Made by a program: the position numbers and the translations under genes
The notes under the pieces: model-generated
Databases searched by the model: none
The model's input: the letters and a program-made list of their open reading frames with translations, nothing else
What the model was told of the DNA's origin: nothing
Shown here: positions 46,979 to 56,100 of the stretch, in pieces
Position numbering within the stretch: the first letter of the stretch is position 1
Layout: every line of letters begins with the position of its first letter
Source: Ruficoccus sp. ZRK36
GTDB taxonomy: Bacteria > Verrucomicrobiota > Verrucomicrobiia > Opitutales > Cerasicoccaceae
Assembly (NCBI RefSeq): GCF_019603315.1
Contig: NZ_CP080649.1
Coordinates: 2,428,176 to 2,492,175, forward strand
Direction: 5' to 3'
Length of the DNA: 64,000 nt

Positions 46979-48067
46979 ATGACAAAATATAAAGAGTGCC
47001 TGAATCAAATCAAAGCATGGGTTAGCAGTGATAACCCATCAAATACTTCACAGTTTTCGAAGCAGATCGGCTACGTGGAGCTAAACAAATATGGCAGCCT
47101 GCTGCATGAACTGAAAGCTTTCGCTCCGGCTGACCGCCCTAAAGAAGTTATTCGCTTGTGCGAGAAAGCGGTGAAAAGAGGGGTATCTCGTAAATGCTTT
47201 TTAGCGGTGGCAGCACATGTTTTTGAACTCGATCCCCATATATGCCAGTCAATTGATGTTCAAATGCCTCAAGCCGTTTTTACAGAAGACAACATCTGGA
47301 GCGAACTTGGAACTTTGGCAAAGCTTGTTAAGGGCGAGGATATTCGTATTTCAGGCTTTGGGAACCTAAGTCAACGGATCGTAAACCTAGCTCGTGAGAT
47401 TGACCGACGGCGTATGTCGAATGTATTCATGGCGGCGGCGTTAATCTACTACTGCCATCAATTCGATATCGAAAATGGGAATCCCGCCGAAGACCGTTCA
47501 GCTAAATTTAATATAGGTAAGCCTGTCTTGGAGGCGTTGCATCTCCCGACATCCAAATCTTCAATTTCAAGATTCTCTGATCGCTTTGAGACCATTGCAC
47601 GCGCCTTGGTTGTTGAAGAGCCTGTCGGTATATATTCCTCTAATTTTTCTTTATGGTGGAGAAAATTACTTGGGGATATCCAGAGACGTTGCGCACATGG
47701 GGCAGATGGCTTCAGTGATGTTGCCGATAAGGTTCGTGGTTTGCCTGGGGGACAAGGACTGATTGAAGCCTCAAAACAAGAGGAGTTCTCGCCTTCAAAT
47801 AATGACTCTGATTCAGTATTATCTCCAATAGAAGCGAAAGTAGACCAGGAACTTCAATTATATAGCCAGAAGGAAATACCGCAGCAAAAGCGAATGGTTC
47901 ATCTAAGAATAAAGAAGGCTTATGAGAGCACGCTTTTCCTCAGCAAGATTGCCTCGAATAAAATGGTCAAAGGTATTTCATCCAAAGATGCCAGACAGAT
48001 GAGCGCCTTGGCTGAAACGCTTAAACTATATATGGAGTCAGAGAACAAAACGCCGCCAAAGCAATAA
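46979..48067 (+). CDS. Uncharacterised helical protein of the mobilization region
   Basis: A 362-residue soluble, mostly helical protein from ATG 46979 (MTKYKECL); the frame is open back to 46904. Charged and hydrophobic residues alternate regularly (LHELKAFAPADRPKEVIRLCEKAVKRG), with a segment SRKCFLAVAAHVFELDP, a central NLSQRIVNLAREIDRRRMSNVF, and a polar linker before a C-terminal coiled region. It follows the DUF3102-like gene by 87 bp on the same strand. No family recognised; a plasmid-maintenance role is a guess from position. Confidence 0.6.
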   Translation: MTKYKECLNQIKAWVSSDNPSNTSQFSKQIGYVELNKYGSLLHELKAFAPADRPKEVIRLCEKAVKRGVSRKCFLAVAAHVFELDPHICQSIDVQMPQAVFTEDNIWSELGTLAKLVKGEDIRISGFGNLSQRIVNLAREIDRRRMSNVFMAAALIYYCHQFDIENGNPAEDRSAKFNIGKPVLEALHLPTSKSSISRFSDRFETIARALVVEEPVGIYSSNFSLWWRKLLGDIQRRCAHGADGFSDVADKVRGLPGGQGLIEASKQEEFSPSNNDSDSVLSPIEAKVDQELQLYSQKEIPQQKRMVHLRIKKAYESTLFLSKIASNKMVKGISSKDARQMSALAETLKLYMESENKTPPKQ

Positions 48068-48191
48068 ATACAAGGAGTCAAACAACTCTCCTTCTCGTTG
48101 CTGTTTTCTCCGTCTCTATCTGAACAGAATATGACTTTTTTTGATTTTTTACCTTGTGTTCGACTTGGTTCGGCCCAGAAGCCCCTATATA

Positions 48192-48506
48192 ATGGGAGCC
48201 CCCGACCAAGAACGAATAGATGAGATAGGCCAAATATTGGCCCGGGGCATCATGGCTATGCATCTGTACAAGAGGGGGGAGGATTCGAAAAGGATTGAAA
48301 TTGCTAAATCTCACAGGAAAGGGGGAAGCTCTATTGAGCAATTTCTGGCCTCTCACGCTGGTCCGGTGACTTGCTCTGCTGTGGCCGACTATCTTGGTGT
48401 TTGTGTTTCGAGCACTCGAAATTTGCTAAATGTGCTGGTTCAGCAAGGGAAGGTTCGGCGGTTGGGTAAGGGGCCAGCGACAAGATATCAGTCCGTGAGG
48501 GATTGA
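48192..48506 (+). CDS. Winged-helix regulator
   Basis: A 104-residue protein from ATG 48192 (MGAPDQERIDEI). The C-terminal 60 residues form a winged helix: SIEQFLASHAGPVTCSAVADYLGVCVSSTRNLLNVLVQQGKVRRLGKGPATRY, with recognition helix SSTRNLLNVL and a wing KVRRLGKG. No ligand-binding domain. It stands alone, transcribed towards the convergent Mrr-like gene. Target unknown. Confidence 0.7.
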   Translation: MGAPDQERIDEIGQILARGIMAMHLYKRGEDSKRIEIAKSHRKGGSSIEQFLASHAGPVTCSAVADYLGVCVSSTRNLLNVLVQQGKVRRLGKGPATRYQSVRD

Positions 48507-48646
48507 TGAGTTTGCTTAGGATTGATGCCCATCGACTTTTTCGATAATAGTTGAAATTGTGATGCGGTGCCTGATTCCAACCATTATGAATGGTGCTACG
48601 TAGCCATAAAGGCCTCGACCAGCTCAACTGGGCCCTCTACTCTATG

Positions 48647-49627
48647 TCAAAACGGAACATCATCATCATATTCAGGTCTAGCCGCAGGAAGGGACTTGTC
48701 TGGTAGCGGCAAACTATTTGCAATGTAGAGATTCAATATATCTTCACGATCCATAAAAAGTATTTGGCTGCGCTTAGAAGCATCTAATTTTCCTCCGAGC
48801 CAGTTTCGGGCCTGTTTGGTAATGTCCCCGCCAGCAACGATGAATGCATGATCAACGAGGACACGCCTACTAGTTTCTGGGTCGAATATCTCATGGCCAA
48901 GCATCATTAGCACCTGATTGTAGATCTCTGACACATTTGCATTGCCTGCTTTGCTTACCCCAGATGTATCCAATTTACCCTTTTTGACCTGTATTCCAAA
49001 ATAAAGAATATGTTGTGTTGGAAGCACATATCGCATCCAGATATCTTTACCATATTCCAGGGCCTTATCCTTGTGCCCAGCTGCCGTTATCCGGTGGTAA
49101 CCCAATTGCCGTAATAGCGGAAGTAGGACATCTTCAATCAGTTCGTCTTCAGAGCATTGGCTCAAGTAGGCAACTAGCTGATTGCGTTTTTCTATTTCTT
49201 TTGGGGTGAATGGACGATGGGGATTTGCTGCCAAGGAAATTGTCTTTGTCCCGATATGGCGGACATAAAGAAGCTCATCATCGCCATAGAATGCCTCATA
49301 ACCCTCTCGTGAGAGAGGCTTGTTTAACTCCTCTAGCGCCTTCAAGCGATCAGGATCTTCTGGCACGGCATCAGGCTTGAGCATCAACACCCGAAGCACA
49401 TGAACAAAACGTTCAGGAAGAGAATGAGCGACAGGTTGTGGTTCTTGCAGTAATTCCTCCAAACGCTCAGCTGTCCAATGCCAGCGTGTTGTGCCATCGT
49501 GGACAAAGTCCAAGTCACATTCCTCAAAAAACTGAGTGATGTAGCTGCTCGATCGATATGGGAAAAACTCTTGGTCCCCAATAATCAGTTCAGCAATTGC
49601 CCGCAGATTCCTACTTTTGAACTTCAT
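48647..49627 (-). CDS. Mrr-like PD-(D/E)XK restriction endonuclease with AbiJ-like N-terminus
   Basis: A 326-residue protein. The N-terminal 60 residues (FFEECDLDFVHDGTTRWHWTAERLEELL) resemble AbiJ N-terminal domains, which keep an HDG.TR.W signature. Residues about 160-300 are a restriction-like fold: DELIEDVLLPLLRQLGY (Glu164), GKDIW (Asp196) and QVKKGKLD (Gln213, Lys215), the D...QxK form of the Mrr superfamily. It probably cuts DNA, perhaps modified DNA, in response to invasion. It stands alone, with 220 bp of empty DNA before the TcmP gene. Assignment is by motif reading. Confidence 0.72.
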   Translation of the reverse strand: MKFKSRNLRAIAELIIGDQEFFPYRSSSYITQFFEECDLDFVHDGTTRWHWTAERLEELLQEPQPVAHSLPERFVHVLRVLMLKPDAVPEDPDRLKALEELNKPLSREGYEAFYGDDELLYVRHIGTKTISLAANPHRPFTPKEIEKRNQLVAYLSQCSEDELIEDVLLPLLRQLGYHRITAAGHKDKALEYGKDIWMRYVLPTQHILYFGIQVKKGKLDTSGVSKAGNANVSEIYNQVLMMLGHEIFDPETSRRVLVDHAFIVAGGDITKQARNWLGGKLDASKRSQILFMDREDILNLYIANSLPLPDKSLPAARPEYDDDVPF

Positions 49628-49847
49628 TCTGTTCCTGCATGCTTAGCGACCTCATATCTTGCACTACAATAAATATCCGGCTATGGACATGACGTCAAGG
49701 TTAGGCAGTCTTGAACCGACTGGCTTAAATCAATCGTTTCATATCGATTCTCTATCTTGTGTCTGATAATCCTCTAGCTCGCAATAGACCAATTACGAAA
49801 GGCTCAGACAATGAGGTCCCTGAAATATGCGTAGGACTTTAATTCTG
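49628..49847. other. Intergenic region
   Basis: About 220 bp between two minus-strand genes. I see no gene, hairpin or repeat worth naming; it probably carries the promoter of the Mrr-like gene. Confidence 0.35.
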
Positions 49848-51140
49848 TCAGTCGGATAAACCATTTCGTATAATACCCATTCCCGTTAAGTAAGGACGTC
49901 TATTAAGCTTGATAATGTCACCAGGTTCGACGCGTTCACAGCGTTTAATTCCACCATTTGGGCCATTGATATTAATTTCTCCAGCTTTAGCCAAATCAAC
50001 TAACGCATCCGAAAGAAGACTGGTGTTTGCAATTGTATCGCTAATCCGATCTAAGCAAAGCGTAGAGAATGTCGTCCCTTCTGAGTAGTTTGATACAAAC
50101 TCCTGTATTAAATCTTTCCCAAGATGTAATCTTGCCTTCGTAATCGTATCGTCAGAAAAATCAAATCCATCAAGATAGCCAGACGGATCGCTATCAGGAT
50201 TATAAGCAAGCATCCTCAACCCTGTATTACCAAATGCCCTTATATGCGTTTGTTTTCGATGGTACACATCGATCATAGCATTCCTTGCCCGAATATGGGG
50301 AGCCAAGTGAACTAACCAATATCCATGGTTACTACCTGTTGTCGGCTCGACATAGAAAGGGCTAAAAAAAGGAGATTTGGATGCTCTTTGGAGGGCAGGC
50401 CCAAGCTTTGCTGCAATTACGTAACGATAATCACTTTGGGTCTTTTCTTTCAATTCCAAGAGTTCGTCAATCGGTATTAAGTCACTTAACCCAAGACCAT
50501 CATAACCTTTACGAAAGTCATCGCCACCATTAATATAGTGGGCTAACCAATCACATGCAAAGTTAAGTATAAACTCACATTTATAATTCAATGATTGAGA
50601 TATTTGAGCAATCTGAGTGGCATTGACTTGGGCCCATCCACACTGATCTAAAAAGAAAATAACCCGAGAGCCTCCATTCGGATGGCGTGCTTTAGTTTTT
50701 TCAACAATATACGTCGATACATTCTCGAACGAATCATGGATCAGATATATCTTTTTTGATAATTCATCGCTCCACTCGGAAGCCTTGATTGTTTGCTTCA
50801 AACTATCAAACGCGTATTTGTTCTTTTCTACGAAATAATAATGCGCTTCAATTTTTAATGGCTTAGTTCTTTTTTGCTCTAAGTTAATGAGCGCTTCTGC
50901 TTCTTTTACCGCTTTTAATAGCGTAAGAGGAGAGCCATCCTCTCCCTTGCTGTAGCGTCCGCCTCCAGCAAACGCATCAACCAGCGTGATCTTAAAAATT
51001 TCTTGTCCCATTGAGCCACGAACAAGAATTTTGAGGTAATCCACTACATAGTCCCGGAGAACCTCTAGCTTCGTTTGACTATGTGGCTCTAAATCAGGGC
51101 AACTTCCATCTTTTTTCCATATAAATGCCTTTGTTGCCAT
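49848..51140 (-). CDS. tcmP: Three-Cys-motif partner protein TcmP
   Basis: A 430-residue protein of the TcmP family, named for its steady pairing with the three-Cys-motif (Gp37/Gp68, DUF5131) protein encoded just upstream. Features: TKLEVLRDYVVDYLKIL, ITLVDAFAGGGRY (a Rossmann-like, methyltransferase-like nucleotide loop), HYYFVEKN, FFLDQCGWAQV and CEFILNFACDW, then a C-terminal region with a winged-helix-like end. The loop suggests S-adenosylmethionine or nucleotide binding; activity is not established. It starts 25 bp after the DUF5131 gene: one operon. Confidence 0.85.
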   Translation of the reverse strand: MATKAFIWKKDGSCPDLEPHSQTKLEVLRDYVVDYLKILVRGSMGQEIFKITLVDAFAGGGRYSKGEDGSPLTLLKAVKEAEALINLEQKRTKPLKIEAHYYFVEKNKYAFDSLKQTIKASEWSDELSKKIYLIHDSFENVSTYIVEKTKARHPNGGSRVIFFLDQCGWAQVNATQIAQISQSLNYKCEFILNFACDWLAHYINGGDDFRKGYDGLGLSDLIPIDELLELKEKTQSDYRYVIAAKLGPALQRASKSPFFSPFYVEPTTGSNHGYWLVHLAPHIRARNAMIDVYHRKQTHIRAFGNTGLRMLAYNPDSDPSGYLDGFDFSDDTITKARLHLGKDLIQEFVSNYSEGTTFSTLCLDRISDTIANTSLLSDALVDLAKAGEININGPNGGIKRCERVEPGDIIKLNRRPYLTGMGIIRNGLSD

Positions 51141-51165
51141 GTATGTCTATTCGAGTGAATATCGT

Positions 51166-51987
51166 TTAAGCGATTTTGGGAAACTCATCCCACGTTCGCT
51201 CGTCTAGGTCTCTACCTGCAATTTTTTTGCCTGCGGCAGCCATTCTAAATCCATCGAACATAAGCGTTTCTTTCTGCTCAGATGTTAGCAGTTCAACTGG
51301 AGCCCAATGCCCCCACTGCTTAAAATGAAAGGCAACTTTGTATTCTTGGCATTGATCCCTGAGTGACCGGACCCACTGCGGACTCATTGGTCTAGACTTA
51401 GCGCCACTTTCACCGCCTGCAATGACCCAGTCTATCTGATTGTGTTTCATCCAATCACTTAAATCAATGTGACCAAGTAAGGGTTCGCAACTTAGAAATT
51501 TAATCCTTGCCCCCGATTGAGCGAGAAAAGGTACTCGCTTATCTACCCAATGCTGATTTTCTACAGTTGTTCCCATCCACACGTTGAGAGGCCATGAATT
51601 GTCATCCCAAGGGGCCATTGACTTTATATTCTGAGGGCGTTTCGTTAGCATCAGCCAATCTAATTGAGGCGTTTGGGCAATTATATCCCAGAGCCTCTCA
51701 CGATCTGCTCTCAACTCCGCTTTTCGCTCAAAAACGTCAGCCATGGATGCACAAAAGACACGGTATCGCTTACCTGTTATTTCAGCCTCACGATTCCATT
51801 TTAAAGGCTCTTTCCAGTGAGCATCGCTAAAAAAACGTCGAGGAGCTTTAGGACCCCATACCTTACTTCCGACGCGTTTGGCCCAAGCCTCGGCGTAACA
51901 ATTGTTGCATGCTGGAGACACTTTTATGCAACCCCACCAGGGATTGAAGGTGTGGTGTGTCCATTCGATTTTTGAATCTTTAGCCAT
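51166..51987 (-). CDS. DUF5131 (phage Gp37/Gp68-type) three-Cys-motif protein
   Basis: A 273-residue protein from ATG 51987 (MAKDSKIEWTHHTFNPWWGC); the frame is open 99 bp further. The family motif is Cys20-x6-Cys27-x2-Cys30 (WWGCIKVSPACNNCYAE), followed by VFCASMADVF, WLMLTKRP, VWMGTTVENQ, LSCEPLLG and WVIAGGESG, a radical-SAM-like barrel. The cysteines probably bind an iron-sulfur cluster. Found both in phages and in chromosomal islands; its partner is the TcmP gene downstream. Substrate unknown. Confidence 0.87.
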   Translation of the reverse strand: MAKDSKIEWTHHTFNPWWGCIKVSPACNNCYAEAWAKRVGSKVWGPKAPRRFFSDAHWKEPLKWNREAEITGKRYRVFCASMADVFERKAELRADRERLWDIIAQTPQLDWLMLTKRPQNIKSMAPWDDNSWPLNVWMGTTVENQHWVDKRVPFLAQSGARIKFLSCEPLLGHIDLSDWMKHNQIDWVIAGGESGAKSRPMSPQWVRSLRDQCQEYKVAFHFKQWGHWAPVELLTSEQKETLMFDGFRMAAAGKKIAGRDLDERTWDEFPKIA

Positions 51988-52086
51988 GCCTACGCTAAGT
52001 GAACATAAGAGCACTCCATTTGCAAGCATACTTTCTATAAATCCACTACCGTGCTTTTTCTTGGTTAAAATGGGGCTCGAAAGCAA

Positions 52087-52203
52087 TCTGGCGCACTAAG
52101 AAATACATGCATGAGAACCGAATTTATCCTTTTGGCTTATTGGTGCAGTCGAAAAGAAAACTAGACTCGGAATAGTGTGCGCTTATCTACCATGGCTAAC
52201 ACA
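52087..52203. other. Intergenic region
   Basis: About 120 bp between the RHS operon's last gene and the DUF5131 gene; nothing specific seen. Confidence 0.3.
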
Positions 52204-52659
52204 TCATTCTTGCTCTTGCGGACGGACAGCCTTCTTGGGATTCACCGTGCTACCATCAGCCAATATCAGGCGTATGAAAACAATTTTGGGAGTAAGGGTA
52301 TCGCTGGCAGGGCTGGTTGCTGATCCTTGCCTTGAGGGGGTATGGTCAATCATGACTGTGAATTCCCGTTCTTCATCGGGTTGCAGAGGAGCGCGAGACT
52401 TTGGCAAATTCTCGTTGTCAGCAGTATGGTCATTGCCGCCGATGACCCAGGCCGCTTTATTTCCCACGACTTTGCCGTTGCCATCGACAAGAAATACCCA
52501 GACTCGTGCATCTCGTATCCCTTGATCGAAGGTATTCTTGGCCGTCAACTGCACTTGGGATTTATCGAATGTGGATTCGACAGTTCCCAGAGAGACCTCA
52601 ACATCCGCATGGGCGAGAAAAGGCAGTAAGAGTAAAAAGATAATGAGAATAAATTTCAT
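52204..52659 (-). CDS. Small secreted protein at the end of the RHS operon
   Basis: A 151-residue protein with a signal peptide (1-18, ending LAHA) and one Ig-like beta domain (VEVSLGTVESTFDKSQVQLTAKNTFDQGIRDARVWVFLVDG). Lies 45 bp after the candidate immunity gene on the same strand. A periplasmic accessory or second immunity factor is possible from position alone. Family not recognised. Confidence 0.65.
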   Translation of the reverse strand: MKFILIIFLLLLPFLAHADVEVSLGTVESTFDKSQVQLTAKNTFDQGIRDARVWVFLVDGNGKVVGNKAAWVIGGNDHTADNENLPKSRAPLQPDEEREFTVMIDHTPSRQGSATSPASDTLTPKIVFIRLILADGSTVNPKKAVRPQEQE

Positions 52660-52704
52660 TTTTGAAACAGCATATGGGACCAGTATTACGTAAAGTCTTT
52701 AGGA

Positions 52705-53151
52705 TTAATAAAGCCGATAATTGGTGTCGTCGTTAGCGTCCTCTTCTTCCTGACGTTTTCTCTCCTCCGACTGTGCCCTTTCAATGTCCTCCTTTCGCTT
52801 TTTGTCAGCAGCCATCTCGGATTTACTTTTTCCCGAGTAAGGATCAATGTCTGGATGTTTTTTATAGTACCACCATTCAAAAATGTATGCTAGTGGGAAG
52901 AAGGCTAGCCCAGTTTTAAACATTAGAGCTGTTACTTTCATGGCGTTGGCTGGGTCTTTCAACGCAGGTTGGGTTGGAAGTAAAACAAATCCTACATTCA
53001 AATATCTAGCACAAATATAGCATAAGCCGCTTAGCAATGCCATGCCTATGCATATAACGCCAAGCTGTTTAATACCCCATCTGTCCTTGAACAGTTTGAT
53101 TGCAATAAAAATCCCACCAGCAAAGCATAATATATTTATTATAAGGTCCAT
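52705..53151 (-). CDS. Small membrane protein, candidate immunity protein for the RHS tip
   Basis: A 148-residue protein with three membrane helices (about 4-22, 30-52, 72-94) and a strongly charged cytoplasmic tail (KSEMAADKKRKEDIERAQSEERKRQ). Its ATG (53151) shares the A of the RHS stop codon TGA (TGATG), so translation is coupled. Genes placed right after an RHS toxin tip often encode the matching immunity protein; a membrane protein would suit a membrane-acting toxin. A GTG at 53154 is an alternative start. No sequence match to a known immunity family is claimed. Confidence 0.6.
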   Translation of the reverse strand: MDLIINILCFAGGIFIAIKLFKDRWGIKQLGVICIGMALLSGLCYICARYLNVGFVLLPTQPALKDPANAMKVTALMFKTGLAFFPLAYIFEWWYYKKHPDIDPYSGKSKSEMAADKKRKEDIERAQSEERKRQEEEDANDDTNYRLY

Positions 53152-56100
53152 CACTTATTGTATTTTCCGGTCGGATCACTAACAATACTTCCAGTTGACG
53201 TGGCATAGTTCCATGCCGAATTAATGCCAGACCCTAACTCTTCTCCCAGCATTGTGCCTACACTAGATGTTGCGCTCCCGAAATCTATCAGTCCTGTTGC
53301 GGTAGAAAACAATGGACCTCCATCTAGTCCAGTCAACGCATCGGTCCCCGTATCCATACCCGTTTGATCTGCATAGTATCCAGCACCGAAAAGGCCTGCT
53401 GCACTGATTGCAGTTGTCATCTTACCACTATTTGAGCCTGCAAACGTAAGCAATTGTGCGCTGAGATTAGTTGACTGTGAATTCAGGACGGCACCTGCCA
53501 ATCCAGTGGTGTACTGAGCATCCAGAAGCGTTTGGGAACTGAGAATTGTCGAGCCCAACCGGGCTGGTGTTTTGACAGCAGGTGCGAAAGGCAAAAGATC
53601 TCCGGCCAATGCCAATCCCGATTCAACCCGCGATGCCTGTAATGAAAAACCACTGCTATCCGTAAGCACAGCTTGATTTCCACTGACAAATTCATAGCTA
53701 TTCTTCAATGCAGATACAACGGGTATGGCCTCACCAAAGCCCTCTCCATACCCTTCGACGATAGCCCTAGTCACCCATGCATTCTGATTCTCCATGGACT
53801 TTGAGGCAAGATCGTTTGCATCTTGTATAGATTGTCCAGCCTGCACATACCCTTCAACGCGCTTGGCATAGGCTATAGCGTCAGGCGGAACCATTGAAGC
53901 CATATTCCTCCCCGTCGGGTCCATGAAGTTGATCGGATCGCCTCCGGCGTAGGAGTAGAGGTCGAGGGACGCTGAGTGGCCCAGCGGGTCGGCGGAGAGG
54001 AAGGAACCGGAGACGGGATCGTAGTAGCGTGCGCCCATCCAGAAATACCCTGTGGGGTCGAGGCGGCGGGAGTGCCAGGCGAGGCTGGCTAAGAGATCGC
54101 CGGACTGCTCAAGGGGCTGCATCTGGTAGTCAGGCAGCGGGCCGTAGCCGGAGGTCTGGACTTCGGTCCAAACGAGCTGGTCGTCGGAGGAGGTCTCCAT
54201 ATCCCCGAGGTCCACGGTGGCGACGGCGTTGCCGAACACATCGTCGATGACCGGGTAAAGCTGGCCGCTGGCCTCGTTCACGATGGCTTCGAGCCCGCCG
54301 ATGCCTTGGAAGCTGCCGTAAGCGGCATCCCGGTCAGGCCCGTAGAACTTCCACCAGCGCTGTCCCTGGGTTTCGACGGCAATTTCGAGGAACTCGACCT
54401 GCGGGTCGAACCACGAGTAAATGCTGCGGGAGACTTCCGCGCCCGCCTGGGGGGAGTTATCCGGGACGTAAGCGGTCACGATCCGGCGTCCGAGCGGATC
54501 GTAGGCGGCGCTCCAGGTGAAGGCAGGCAAGAACGGCGTGGTCCGATTGTCAGCCTGCACGACCTTGACCAGCCGTCCGTTGGCATCCCAAGTAAAAGTC
54601 TGAGTCACGTCCCCGCTTGCCCATGAGCGGGAGAGGAGCCGCCCGGAGTGGTCGTATGTGTTGGTGACGGTGCGCTGTTCGCCGCCGAGGGCGACGGTGA
54701 AGGTGCTGGTGCTTTCCGGGGCAAAGGTGCTGCCGGGGTTCAGGTGCACGGCCTTGGCCTTGAGGGTGTACTGGCCGTCAGCCAGGGCGAGCGGCACCTG
54801 CCAATCCCCACTGCCGTAGTCGGGGTCCGGGTAAATGGTGTCGATGTACTGCCAGCTCGTGGGGCTGGCCCCTTCGCCCAGCCAGAGGCTGAACTTGCCC
54901 GGCCCGACCGCCGTCCCCTCTGCGAGGAAGGGAGCCAACTGCGAGGTGCGTTTCTCGGTTTCCAGACGCTTGAAGGCGTCCAGCCCGTAACTGGACGGAT
55001 CGACCTCCCAGAGAGTCGCGGTGTCCGTCACGTTCTCGGCCTTGATGCGGACCCCAAGGTCATCGGCGTCAAAGGTGTACTGCAAGGTTTTCGTGGCCAC
55101 GGGGCTGGCCGGATCGGGCTGGTAGGTTTCGGTGGCCAGACGGCGGTTCTCGGCATCGTAGGTGTAGTTGCGGGTCTCGGTGTATGCCGCCCATGATCCA
55201 CCCGAGCCATCCGTGTGCTGAACGGCATAGGTGTCGATTCTGCCGTCATCGAAGCGCTCCATCGACTCATCGAGGGCGGTAGCGGTGGAAGCCCCCTGAC
55301 GGCTTTGGACAAGCCGGTCCGTCAGCCGCCCACGGGCGTCCCGCATGGTGTTGGCGCTGCCGGTGGCCGTGGTGGTCTCCTGCTTGGCGTTGTAGGAGGA
55401 GGAACCGCCGTTAGTCCAAACTTTCAGGCTGCTTTGATTCAACTGCCCGTTGGTAGCGTAATCGTAGTCCAGCGTCCAGCTATCGGAGGCAGTCAGGGGG
55501 GAGAGGTGGCTCAACTGTCCGTTTGCCCGGTACTCGAAGTCCATGGCGGGCGTCCAGGTGCCCTTGGTCTCCACGTCGTCGCCTGCTTTCAAGAGGGTGC
55601 GACGGCCCGCGCCGTCCCAGCTTTGAATCAGGTGGCTGTGCGTGCGCAGGGCGGCAAAGCCCGTCCCGGTGCCGGAGCCAACCTCCAGCGTCTCATCGTA
55701 CATCTGCCGGTAGCCGTCGTAGCGGCGGCTGAGGCGGACAGAGGGAAGCAGGTCCGGGTCCGAAGTCGAAGCCCGTGTGACCGCCGTAACCAACCCCCGC
55801 CAGTCATATTGGCGGTAAAGGCTGACGGAAGGATAATTGAAGCCCGCAGAAGTGGTCTCCTGAAGGCGCATGCCCTCGTCGTAAACAAAGAGGTGGGTAA
55901 TCTCATCGGTCTGGCCGTTGTTTTCGGTCCGGCTCTGCAAGAGGCCGAGATTGGGGCCGCTCGTGTTGTAGGCGTAGTCCACGCGGCGGGACACGCTGGC
56001 CCCGGTGCCGGTCAGTTGTTCCCACTCAATGCGCGAGGCACCGTCATAGTGCGCCTGCCAGATGAGGTCGCCGGGCATTTCCCGGCTGATGATATTTCCG

